Source: a virus | DNA length: 50,631 nt | Virus record (IMG/VR): IMGVR_UViG_3300030104_000936 | Span: 1-50,631 of that record | Direction: 5' to 3' (one strand) | Shown: one piece after another, positions 30,521 through 38,604 of the stretch | How positions within the stretch are numbered: position 1 is the stretch's first letter | How the letters are laid out: the number at the start of each line of letters is the position of its first letter | Translations under genes and position numbers: made by a program | The notes under the pieces: model-generated | What the model was told of the DNA's origin: nothing | The model's database searches: none | The model's input: only the letters and a program-made list of their open reading frames with translations

Positions 30521-30549
30521 TTGACACGGAAAGCAATTCATGTTAGTAT
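30521..30549 (+). promoter_or_regulatory. Sigma70-like promoter for replication genes
   Basis: TTGACA (30521-30526), a 17-bp spacer, then TAGTAT (30544-30549). It lies between the tiny membrane protein and the RecA-like ATPase gene, whose real start is ATG 30572. It probably drives the replication block. Confidence 0.7.
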
Positions 30550-30571
30550 GTTAACTTCACAGGAGATAAAA

Positions 30572-31369
30572 ATGGCAAACATTAAAACACACAAGTCAGC
30601 AGAGTATACAAAGCTTATGTTGGTAGGGGATAGTGGTTCGGGTAAAACCACAGCACTAGCCTCGCTTGCAAATGCTGGATACAATTTACGTATCCTAGAT
30701 TTTGATGACGGTCTATCTATTCTTCCAGAGTTTTTAAATAAAGATGCAGTTAAGAATGTATCCTTTGTTACTTGTAAAGATTCTTTAGGACAAGCAACAG
30801 CTTTCCGTAAGGGTGTACAAATGATTACTAACTGGAAGGATGGCGACGAAGATTTTGGTTCAGTTAAGAACTGGACTAATAAAGATGTACTTGTTATAGA
30901 CAGCTTGACTTTGATGGGCGAGGCAGCATTACGTGGTGCCCTGGTTTTTAATAATAAGAAACCAACCGACCAACCTAGTCAACCAGAATGGGGTACAGCC
31001 GCAAGGGATGTACAACATATCATACAATATATAACAGGTTCTGAAGTACCGTGTAACGTAGTAGTAACTACGCATATGCAGTACATGGAAGGAGACTTAG
31101 GTGTATCCAAAGCATACCCAACGAGTGTAGGATCTAAACTATCCACCAAAATAGGAAGATACTTTAACTGTGTATGTAGGATCGACACACGGTCTTCAAG
31201 TAAGGGCACGGAGCGAACCCTTAGAACAGTATCAGATCACAAGATGGATTTGAAAGTAACAGCACCTAGTCGTGTTGAAGCTAACACTGAATGTGATTTA
31301 GCTAAGCTATTTGATTCTATTCAAAAGAATGCTCAAAGCAAATTGAACAAAGACACAGGAGGTAAATGA
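30572..31369 (+). CDS. RecA-like P-loop ATPase (Sak4-type recombinase)
   Basis: 265 aa from ATG 30572, supported by AGGAG and by the promoter just upstream. Walker A is GDSGSGKT (19-26) and Walker B is DVLVIDSLT (about 104-112), followed by VVVTTHMQYME, as in AAA_24/Sak4-type phage ATPases. These bind single-stranded DNA and promote annealing or strand exchange. The next gene encodes a single-strand-binding-like protein, the usual partner. Confidence 0.8.
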   Translation: MANIKTHKSAEYTKLMLVGDSGSGKTTALASLANAGYNLRILDFDDGLSILPEFLNKDAVKNVSFVTCKDSLGQATAFRKGVQMITNWKDGDEDFGSVKNWTNKDVLVIDSLTLMGEAALRGALVFNNKKPTDQPSQPEWGTAARDVQHIIQYITGSEVPCNVVVTTHMQYMEGDLGVSKAYPTSVGSKLSTKIGRYFNCVCRIDTRSSSKGTERTLRTVSDHKMDLKVTAPSRVEANTECDLAKLFDSIQKNAQSKLNKDTGGK

Positions 31370-31806
31370 TGTCAGATGTTTTAGACTTTTTAAACATGAC
31401 CCCAGGTGAGATACCTGAATCAGTAACACTACCAGAAGGTAGCTACGATTTCACTATCACTTCTTATCGTTCGGATAAGGTAGGGGAAAATCAAACACCA
31501 TTGGTACGCATGAATTGTAAAGCCGTTGGTGTGATCCAATCTGATTTAGCAGATTCGGATTTGGTAAATGCCGAGCCAACTCGTATTGAGTTCTGGGCTA
31601 CACCAAAAGCAATGCAACAAAGCAATCCAGCTTTGTCATTGAAAGCCTTTCTATTAAAGGGATTGGAAATGGACGACGGTTCGTCGTTCAGTGAGTTGCT
31701 TGAACAAGCAATCGGTCAGACCTTTAGTGGTATTGTCAAGCATGAAATGGTTGGCAGAAACAAGGACATACTTCAAGCGTCCATCAAAAGGATAATTAAG
31801 AAGTAG
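31366..31806 (+). CDS. Single-stranded DNA-binding-like protein
   Basis: 146 aa (145 from the second Met). It begins SDVLDFLNMTPGEIPESVTLPEG and has an OB-fold-like series of strands (GSYDFTITSYRSDK, TPLVRMNCKAVGV, RIEFWATPK), then GQTFSGIVKHEM. It overlaps the Sak4-like gene by ATGA. Phage genes in this position commonly encode SSB-like proteins that coat DNA for the recombinase. The acidic tail of standard SSB is missing, so the assignment is moderate. Confidence 0.6.
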   Translation: MMSDVLDFLNMTPGEIPESVTLPEGSYDFTITSYRSDKVGENQTPLVRMNCKAVGVIQSDLADSDLVNAEPTRIEFWATPKAMQQSNPALSLKAFLLKGLEMDDGSSFSELLEQAIGQTFSGIVKHEMVGRNKDILQASIKRIIKK

Positions 31807-31810
31807 TCCT

Positions 31811-32914
31811 ATGGGTGAGTATGCAGTATATAAACGAGTATCATCACGCAAGCCTCAATCAGCCGAGGCTTGTAAGATTGCGTTCGTATTCGAGTACCCT
31901 ACCAACAGTGAAACAATCGCTAATACAATCCTGCGTGGGGGCACGGGAAAAGTATTTGCCGAACTCTGTGACATTGCAGGTATCAACCTCGACAACTGTT
32001 TACTCACCCACACTATACAATTAAAACCCCACCAGAACACAGCACAATACTTCTTTCATAAGAGAAGTGAATACAAAAGATTATGTAAGACAACCGAGTG
32101 GCGTTCACCTTACGCCCCAACAAGTGAAGGATATCTTAAGCAAGAATATGAGCAAGACATTCAAAGGTTACACAAAGAAATAGAAGAAGCCAATCCAAAT
32201 ATCATTATCGCAATGGGTTCAGTATCTTTGTGGGCAGTGACAGGACTAGCTAAGATTGGTAAGAACAGAGGAGCCACGTTGATAACTGAGCTCCTAACTA
32301 CACCTTATAAAGTACTGCCAACATACAGTCCTGTTTCTGTCGTTAAAAATTTCAAGTGGAGACCTCATGTTGTAGCTGACTTACAGAAAGCTAAGCAAGA
32401 ATCTCTAACTAAAAAATTAGAACACACAGTCAGAGAGGTATGGATAGAACCTACCATCGAAGACTTAGATGTATTCTATAATAAATATATTAGTGAAGCA
32501 AATCATAACAACCCTCTCGCATTCGATATTGAAACAGCAGAAGGCTCTATCGTATGCATAGGCTTTGCACCTACACCTAACACTACAATCGTAGTACCTT
32601 TTCGTGATAAGAATACCGACACTCAAAACTATTGGAATGCAGCTGATGAGATCACTGCCTGGAAATGGGTGAAAGATATTCTTGAGAACGATAAGATAGT
32701 TAAGGTTGCACAGAATCAATTATACGATGTGTCATGGTTAGCACACAAACAAAAGATACATGTCAAAGGTATCATACATGATACCATGCACGCACAACAT
32801 TCACTGCAACCAGAACAAGAAAAAGGTTTAGGTTTCTTAGGCTCTATATACACCAATGAGAGTGCTTGGAAAACATTAGCCAAGTTTTCAAAGAGTACCA
32901 AAGCAGATGAGTAA
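31811..32914 (+). CDS. Uracil-DNA-glycosylase-like domain fused to DNA polymerase I exonuclease part
   Basis: 367 aa. Residues about 20-200 resemble family 4-type uracil-DNA glycosylases (IAFVFEYPTNSE, GGTGKVFAELCDIAGI, NPNIIIAMGSVSLWAVTG), but the usual Gly-Glu-Ala-Pro-Gly and iron-sulphur Cys pattern is not evident. Residues about 235-330 are the start of a DnaQ-like 3'-5' exonuclease: Exo I FDIETAEG (Asp239, Glu241) and Exo II QNQLYDVSW (Asn302, Asp306). Exo III is missing here and is found at the start of the polymerase ORF. The protein probably pairs with that polymerase. Confidence 0.75.
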   Translation: MGEYAVYKRVSSRKPQSAEACKIAFVFEYPTNSETIANTILRGGTGKVFAELCDIAGINLDNCLLTHTIQLKPHQNTAQYFFHKRSEYKRLCKTTEWRSPYAPTSEGYLKQEYEQDIQRLHKEIEEANPNIIIAMGSVSLWAVTGLAKIGKNRGATLITELLTTPYKVLPTYSPVSVVKNFKWRPHVVADLQKAKQESLTKKLEHTVREVWIEPTIEDLDVFYNKYISEANHNNPLAFDIETAEGSIVCIGFAPTPNTTIVVPFRDKNTDTQNYWNAADEITAWKWVKDILENDKIVKVAQNQLYDVSWLAHKQKIHVKGIIHDTMHAQHSLQPEQEKGLGFLGSIYTNESAWKTLAKFSKSTKADE

Positions 32915-32916
32915 AC

Positions 32917-33231
32917 ATGAAACGATCAGAGTTATTCTCGGTAAAACCAATGCCAGAGGATTCAGTAGACATAGCAAACCATTACAACTTATGGCGAGCC
33001 GTATTAGATCAAGCTGTTCAAGACTATGCATACAAGGGCAAGTCCGAGGATGGTTTGAAATACAAAGAAGAAGTCGAGAAGTGGTTGAAGTATAAGTACG
33101 ACGAGTTTAAATTCGTATGTGACTTAGCAGCAGTAGACCACCAACGAGCAAGAAAAGAGTTTGATAAATATAAGGAGGGAGAATATGACAAAAACAGGGA
33201 GAAGTTCCGAGTTACTAAAAAAAGCAAGTGA
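32917..33231 (+). CDS. Unknown protein inserted between polymerase parts
   Basis: 104 aa, helical and charged (SVDIANHYNLWRAVLDQAVQDYAY, EEVEKWLKYKYDEFKFVCDLA). No homing endonuclease or intein motif. It lies between the exonuclease-bearing and polymerase-bearing ORFs and overlaps the DUF6378-like gene. Its weak ribosome site suggests coupling to the upstream gene. Confidence 0.5.
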   Translation: MKRSELFSVKPMPEDSVDIANHYNLWRAVLDQAVQDYAYKGKSEDGLKYKEEVEKWLKYKYDEFKFVCDLAAVDHQRARKEFDKYKEGEYDKNREKFRVTKKSK

Positions 33232-33526
33232 ACTTGTTAGTGGAGACAGGCAAGTAGATTACGGAGACAAATTAATTAACCATGTTAACATAGCAAATCT
33301 ATGGTCAGCATACACTAACTTTCAAATAAACCCACATGACGTAGCAGTTATGATGTGTCTATTAAAGATAGCAAGACTGAAGCAAGGGTCGCGTACAGAA
33401 GATACATACCTGGATGCTTCAGCTTACATGGCAATCGCTCGTGAAATAGGAGAACGAGTGGAAGACTTACATAAGAAACAATTGGAGAGAGATAATGGCG
33501 AGGATAATAAAGAACACAGAGATTAA
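33185..33526 (+). CDS. DUF6378-like phage protein
   Basis: 113 aa from ATG 33185, which has AAGGAGGGAGAAT upstream; a longer in-frame reading from 33161 would start under the previous gene without a site. The pattern LLKKASELVSGDRQVDYGDK, NLWSAYTNFQINPHDVAVMM and KIARLKQG matches the small phage family I recall as DUF6378 (V.gdR...YG.p...F...a.lW). Its all-helical layout and DxxVAxMM suggest a possible MazG-like nucleotide-related fold, which is unproven. It overlaps the polymerase start by 32 bases. Confidence 0.65.
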   Translation: MTKTGRSSELLKKASELVSGDRQVDYGDKLINHVNIANLWSAYTNFQINPHDVAVMMCLLKIARLKQGSRTEDTYLDASAYMAIAREIGERVEDLHKKQLERDNGEDNKEHRD

Positions 33527-35042
33527 GAATTTAAAACTTAATGAAGAACAAACTCTATGGGTTTATTGTGGATTAGATTGTACACTTACTACAGAAATTT
33601 GGAATAAACTTTCCCCACAACTAGACAACTTTACTAAATCGACATACGAATTTGAGAGAGCAAGCTTAGGTCCTGCAATCTCTATGGTACTACGTGGCTT
33701 ACGCGTAGACGAAAGGGCAGTCACAATTATTCGTGCCCCCTTACAAAAGAAAAGATTACAATTAGCTAGGATGTTAAGCCTCTTTGCTAATGCTGTATGG
33801 GATAAAGACCTTAACCATAACAGTCCAACACAACTCAAGTCCATGCTCTATGAGTACTTGAATCTTCCAGTACAAATTAAATACGACAAAGGTAAACAGA
33901 AAGTTTCTACTGATCGTGAAGCTTTAGAACATATGATAGAAGAGTATCCTCGTGCTCGTCCTTTCTGTAAAACTATTATTGCATTGCGTGATATAGATAA
34001 ACAGTTATCAGTCTTAGCTTCTAAACGTGATGAAGACGGTCGTATCCGTTGCTCATATAATGTAGCGGGTACAGAAACTGGCAGGTGGTCATCATCAGAG
34101 AGTCCCTGGAGAACAGGTACAAACTTACAGAATATTACAAAGGACTTGCGGGCTATGTTCATACCAGACAGAGGACGTACCATGTTCTATGCCGACTTAC
34201 AAGCAGCTGAATCCAGGGCAACAGCATACCTCTCAGGTGATGAGGGTTACATCAACGCCGTTGAATCATCTGACCTACATACTGAGGTAGCTAAAATGGT
34301 TTGGCCTAACATGGGTTGGACAGAAGACAATGCACAGAATAGAACACTAGCAGAGCGACCTTACTATGGTAACTTCTCTTATCGTGATGTATGTAAGAGG
34401 GCTGGACATGGTACTAACTATGGTGCGTCAGCTAACACAGTAGCAAGACATACAAAGATTAAGGTAGCACATGCTACAAGATTCCAACTCTTATACTTTG
34501 GTGGTATCGTACCACTAGCCTCGTTAGAACGTTGGCATAAACAGGATAAGAAAGGGGGCTTCGACGAACTCATGGAACTAGGAGAGAAGATTGGATCGGG
34601 CACACAAGTACTTGTGCGTGTAGCTGGTGCGTTTCCTGGTATAAGAACATGGCACACAGAAGTTATTAAAGAACTACAATCAACAGGTAACTTAGTTACA
34701 CCGTTCGGTAGACGCAGACAATTCTGGGGTAGGTTAGATGATGAACACTATGCAAGAAAAGCTATAGCCTATCTTCCACAATCTACTATCGGTGATTTAC
34801 TTAACAAAGGATTATATAGAGTATGGTCTGAGTTGTTTCAAGAAGGTGTAGAAATATTAGGACAGGTGCATGATGCAGTCTTAGGTCAATGTCCTAATGA
34901 TAAGGTAGACTATTTAATTCCTAAGGTAATTGATTGTTTAGAAAATCCTATTGATGTTAAAGGCAGAAGCATGGTGATACCTTCAGATGCAGAGGTAGGG
35001 GACTCTTGGAAAAACTTAAAGAAGTGGGTAGCCAATGCGTAA
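33495..35042 (+). CDS. Family A DNA polymerase (split, with Exo III motif at start)
   Basis: 515 aa. The first 30 residues carry the Exo III motif YCGLDCT (Tyr24, Asp28) that the upstream ORF lacks. The polymerase domain follows: TETGRWSS (193-200), motif A FYADLQAAESR (Asp234), the O-helix RDVCKRAGHGTNYG (Arg297, Lys301, Tyr309) and motif C GQVHDAVLGQ (His459, Asp460). All catalytic residues are present. It should be the replicative polymerase, working with the separate exonuclease fragment. GGAGAGAGATA precedes the start. Confidence 0.9.
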   Translation: MARIIKNTEIKNLKLNEEQTLWVYCGLDCTLTTEIWNKLSPQLDNFTKSTYEFERASLGPAISMVLRGLRVDERAVTIIRAPLQKKRLQLARMLSLFANAVWDKDLNHNSPTQLKSMLYEYLNLPVQIKYDKGKQKVSTDREALEHMIEEYPRARPFCKTIIALRDIDKQLSVLASKRDEDGRIRCSYNVAGTETGRWSSSESPWRTGTNLQNITKDLRAMFIPDRGRTMFYADLQAAESRATAYLSGDEGYINAVESSDLHTEVAKMVWPNMGWTEDNAQNRTLAERPYYGNFSYRDVCKRAGHGTNYGASANTVARHTKIKVAHATRFQLLYFGGIVPLASLERWHKQDKKGGFDELMELGEKIGSGTQVLVRVAGAFPGIRTWHTEVIKELQSTGNLVTPFGRRRQFWGRLDDEHYARKAIAYLPQSTIGDLLNKGLYRVWSELFQEGVEILGQVHDAVLGQCPNDKVDYLIPKVIDCLENPIDVKGRSMVIPSDAEVGDSWKNLKKWVANA

Positions 35043-36300
35043 GAATACAGATTTTATTAAGGCATGTGTAAAGGCTACAACAGGTAGTCCGATACCAGAT
35101 AGGTTCTCTACATGGACAGCAATTTCTGCTGTGGCTGGAGCACTAGGTCGTAAGTGTTGGTTGTCTATGACTAACTATGATATCAGACCTAACATGTTTG
35201 TTGTACTAGTTGCACCACCAGGTAGAAACAAATCTGTCTCGCTCATCCTGCCGTTCTCTAAAGTCTTTGCTAAACTTACTACACCTGTAGGTACAGAAGA
35301 AGATCATGATGAATTTAATAGTGGGTTAACAAGATATGGTTTAAAGAATTACCCATTACATATTATACAAGATAGAATTACACCAGAAAAATTAGCAGTA
35401 GAAATGTCTAAGGTTACACGACTAGACTTACGTTGTGCTACACCGAAAGAAGATATGTTCTATGACTCATCACTTACTTTATGTACATCAGAGTTTGGTA
35501 CGTTCATGAATAGGAACCACCAATACTTACAGATGTTTATGACTGACATGTGGGATAGTAAAGATTCTTACAGTCACCAAATTAAAACAGGCTCATCACA
35601 ATTTATTAAAGGACCTTGTCTTAACTGGATAGCATGTGCTACACCTCAACAGTTTGTGGATAACTTACCAGAGGATGCGGCTTCACAAGGGTTGTTATCT
35701 AGGATACTTCCTATCTACCATGAAGGACATAGGATAGCACAAAGCTTACATCAGAAAAGAATTGATGATAGTATAGCCGAAGACTTAACACATGACCTTA
35801 GTATGATAGCTAAAATGCATGGGCAATTTGCCTTTGATGCAGAGGTACATGAAGAAGTCGAGAAAGATTTTCAAGAATATATACAACCAGAACCTACTGA
35901 TCCTAACATGATCGAGTACAATCAACGTAGAGTATCTCACTTTATCAAGGTAGCTATGTCTATATCTGCCTCACGTAGAGGGACAAGGGTAATTACAGCT
36001 AGTGATTGGGCTCTTACTAAAGAGATTATGTTTGATGTAGAGAAGAATATGCCTAAGGCATTAGAAGGTTTTGGCATGAGTAAGACTGGTAAAATTGCTC
36101 ATGATATGAAAGGTTGGTTGGAGACTACTGTGTTTAACAATAACCGCTCTCACGTGCGTCTGAAGCTGTTTAAACGGCAACTTTTGAACAAGACTATGGC
36201 GCCCGGGGAGATCACACAGTACATCCAAGCTATGGAAGACTCTGGTTATATCCGTGTCGAATCTGAATTGGTATTCCTATGCAGAAAAGACGCAATATAA
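35035..36300 (+). CDS. Helicase/primase-like ATPase (DUF3987-type)
   Basis: 421 aa. PDRFSTWTAISAVAGALGRKCWL (22-44), a Walker A variant VLVAPPGRNKS (57-67), the region SSLTLCTSEFGTFMNR and MTDMWDSKDSY are typical of DUF3987/primase-associated helicases of phages and plasmids. QGLLSRILPIYHEG provides a sensor-like Arg. The C-terminal 80 residues look like a winged helix. It probably unwinds DNA at the fork. It overlaps the polymerase gene by 8 bases, consistent with a replisome operon. Confidence 0.75.
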   Translation: MRKNTDFIKACVKATTGSPIPDRFSTWTAISAVAGALGRKCWLSMTNYDIRPNMFVVLVAPPGRNKSVSLILPFSKVFAKLTTPVGTEEDHDEFNSGLTRYGLKNYPLHIIQDRITPEKLAVEMSKVTRLDLRCATPKEDMFYDSSLTLCTSEFGTFMNRNHQYLQMFMTDMWDSKDSYSHQIKTGSSQFIKGPCLNWIACATPQQFVDNLPEDAASQGLLSRILPIYHEGHRIAQSLHQKRIDDSIAEDLTHDLSMIAKMHGQFAFDAEVHEEVEKDFQEYIQPEPTDPNMIEYNQRRVSHFIKVAMSISASRRGTRVITASDWALTKEIMFDVEKNMPKALEGFGMSKTGKIAHDMKGWLETTVFNNNRSHVRLKLFKRQLLNKTMAPGEITQYIQAMEDSGYIRVESELVFLCRKDAI

Positions 36301-36770
36301 TCCGAGGTCTACGTTGGGCGAAGGCTCTCGAGGATAAACCTAGATTCATCTCCTCTCCAAGAATCAAGGGTATCCAGAGAGCTGGGCTCATCTATGAGAA
36401 TAGAATAGCCAACTACATCAAGGCTTTATATGGAGAGGAAGTACTACATGGACAATGGTATGAGTATGAGGACAGGCGTGGGCTAGGTTGGTGTCAACCC
36501 GACATCATAGTCCTACCTAATAATGATCGTAAGTTTATACTAGTCCTAGAGTGCAAGCTAAAAGCAACAAAGAAAGCATGGGTTCAGCTTAACTATCTGT
36601 ATCGTCCTGTACTTGAGAAGATTTATCCACAGGTAGAAATCAGAATGGTGCAGGTGGTAAAGAACCTGGATAAAAATTTAAAGTTAGATTTAGTTGAGAC
36701 ACTAGATGATGTCTTTTGTCAAGAGCAAAAGTTTGAATACTCGACATTATTTTTACGGAACTTAACATGA
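36279..36770 (+). CDS. PD-(D/E)XK endonuclease-like protein
   Basis: 163 aa. Glu40 in a helix, QPDIIVL (Asp75) and ILVLECKL (Glu91, Lys93) make the PD-(D/E)XK core, followed by KKAWVQLNYLYRPVL. This layout fits phage Holliday-junction resolvases or VRR-like nucleases that process recombination or branched DNA. It overlaps the helicase-like gene by 22 bases. TATGC start without a strong ribosome site suggests coupling. Confidence 0.75.
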   Translation: MQKRRNIIRGLRWAKALEDKPRFISSPRIKGIQRAGLIYENRIANYIKALYGEEVLHGQWYEYEDRRGLGWCQPDIIVLPNNDRKFILVLECKLKATKKAWVQLNYLYRPVLEKIYPQVEIRMVQVVKNLDKNLKLDLVETLDDVFCQEQKFEYSTLFLRNLT

Positions 36771-36776
36771 TAGATA

Positions 36777-36805
36777 TAGACAACGGCTTCATAGTGTGGT
36801 ATACT
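36777..36805 (+). promoter_or_regulatory. Sigma70-like promoter for nrdA
   Basis: TAGACA (36777-36782, one mismatch), a 17-bp spacer, then TATACT (36800-36805), with TG one base before the -10 (extended -10). It lies in the 70-base gap before nrdA. It would drive the nucleotide-synthesis block. Confidence 0.65.
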
Positions 36806-36840
36806 AGGAGCTTTCACACAACACAAATAAGGAAGACGAA

Positions 36841-38604
36841 ATGACTGACAAACCAACGATTGATCTCGCACGAGACGACCTTCTTACTGTATTCGGTAAA
36901 GAAGTTTTAAAAGATAGATACATGTTACCCAAAGAAAAATCTCCCCAGGAAGCACTAGCTAGGACAGCCGCAGCTTTTGCAGATTCAGATGCTCATGCTA
37001 AAAGACTATATGATTATTCATCGAAGCTATGGTTCATGTTTGCTACACCCGTGCTATCAAATGGTGGTACAGATAGAGGACTACCTATCTCATGCTTCTT
37101 AAATTATGTACCCGATTCTCGTGAAGGTTTATCAGAACACTATGCAGAAAATATTTGGTTGTCAAGTTCAGGTGGTGGTATCGGTGGATACTGGGGTGAC
37201 ATAAGGTCGCAGGATCAATCTACTAGTAAAGGTAATAAGACAACAGGAGTTATACCTTTCATGCACGTAGTTGATAGCCAGATGGTTGCGTTTAACCAGG
37301 GGGCAACAAGACGTGGGAGCTACGCTAGCTACATGGACATATCTCACCCAGAGATAATAGAGTTCATTGAAATGCGTAAGCCTAGTGGTGGTGATGTGAA
37401 TAGAAAAAATCTTAATCTACATCATGGTATAAACGTGCCCGATAAATTCATGAAAGCATTAGAGAAAGATGAGATGTGGAAATTGATTGACCCACATAAC
37501 AAAAAAGTTATAAGAGAAATTAAAGCTAGACAACTATGGATTAAAATACTAGAGACAAGAGTATCAACAGGTGAACCATACATTATGTTTAGTGATACAG
37601 TTAATAAAGGATTACCAAAAGAATTAAAAGATAAAGGTTTAAAGGTACATCACTCTAACTTATGTAGTGAGATTACCCTGCCAACCAACGATGAACGTAC
37701 TGCAGTATGTTGTTTATCATCTGTTAACCTGGAATACTATGATGAGTGGAAAGATAATACACAATTCATTGATGACATCATGCGTATGTTAGATAACGTA
37801 CTTACATATTTTATTAAGAATGCCCCCTCCCATTTATGGAGAGCAGTAGCCTCAGCAAAAGCAGAACGATCTGTTGGCTTAGGTGCTATGGGTTTCCATT
37901 CATACCTACAAAGAAAAGGTATAGCTTTCAATAGCCCTATGTCTTTTGGTATTAATAAAAATATATTTAAACACTTACATGATAAAGCATTAGAATCTAA
38001 TCTATCATTAGGTAAGACAAGAGGTGAGCCAAGTGACATGAAGGGAAGTGGTAAAAGATTTGCACACATGTTAGCTATTGCGCCAAATGCAAGTAGCTCT
38101 ATTATATGTGGTGGTGTATCTCCTAGCATAGAACCTTTAAGAGCCAACGCCTTTACACAAAAAACAATGAGTGGTTCTTTCTTAGTTAAGAATAAATACT
38201 TAGAAGAATTACTTGAATCAAAAGGAAAGAATACTAAAGATGTTTGGAAGACTATTATTTCTAGTAGAGGATCTGTCGATGCGCTCGAGTTCCTCACGTC
38301 GCAAGAAAAAAATTTATTTAAAACCGCCATTGAAATCGACCAATCGTGGATTGTGGACTTGGCTGGTGAACGTCAGAAATATATTTGCCAAGCGCAATCA
38401 TTAAACTTATTCTTCCCACCAGATGTAAATGTTAGAAGATTAAATAACATACATAAACGTGCATGGGAGAAAGGACTAAAGACTCTATACTACTGTCGCA
38501 GTGAGGCGATCAAGAGAGCAGAAAATATCTCTGTTAAAGTAGAGCGTAAAGTCAGAGAGGATAGCATGGAAGACGAAGAATCATGTGTAATGTGTCAAGC
38601 ATAA
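36841..38604 (+). CDS. nrdA: Ribonucleotide reductase class I, alpha subunit
   Basis: 587 aa, short because the N-terminal ATP-cone is absent, so allosteric activity control is probably lost. Catalytic residues are visible: Cys85 in ISCFLNY, NLCSEITL (Asn273, Cys275, Glu277), CCLSSVNL with the partner Cys near 290, and the Tyr pair in LKTLYYCRS. The C-terminal redox pair is CVMCQA (Cys582, Cys585). It reduces ribonucleotides to make DNA precursors. nrdB follows after the methyltransferase. AAGGAAGACGAA supports the start. Confidence 0.95.
   Translation: MTDKPTIDLARDDLLTVFGKEVLKDRYMLPKEKSPQEALARTAAAFADSDAHAKRLYDYSSKLWFMFATPVLSNGGTDRGLPISCFLNYVPDSREGLSEHYAENIWLSSSGGGIGGYWGDIRSQDQSTSKGNKTTGVIPFMHVVDSQMVAFNQGATRRGSYASYMDISHPEIIEFIEMRKPSGGDVNRKNLNLHHGINVPDKFMKALEKDEMWKLIDPHNKKVIREIKARQLWIKILETRVSTGEPYIMFSDTVNKGLPKELKDKGLKVHHSNLCSEITLPTNDERTAVCCLSSVNLEYYDEWKDNTQFIDDIMRMLDNVLTYFIKNAPSHLWRAVASAKAERSVGLGAMGFHSYLQRKGIAFNSPMSFGINKNIFKHLHDKALESNLSLGKTRGEPSDMKGSGKRFAHMLAIAPNASSSIICGGVSPSIEPLRANAFTQKTMSGSFLVKNKYLEELLESKGKNTKDVWKTIISSRGSVDALEFLTSQEKNLFKTAIEIDQSWIVDLAGERQKYICQAQSLNLFFPPDVNVRRLNNIHKRAWEKGLKTLYYCRSEAIKRAENISVKVERKVREDSMEDEESCVMCQA

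Noticed and set aside
36623-36631. Third perfect DnaA box TTATCCACA
   Set aside because: It lies alone inside the PD-(D/E)XK gene, with no second box or AT-rich element. Probably chance.
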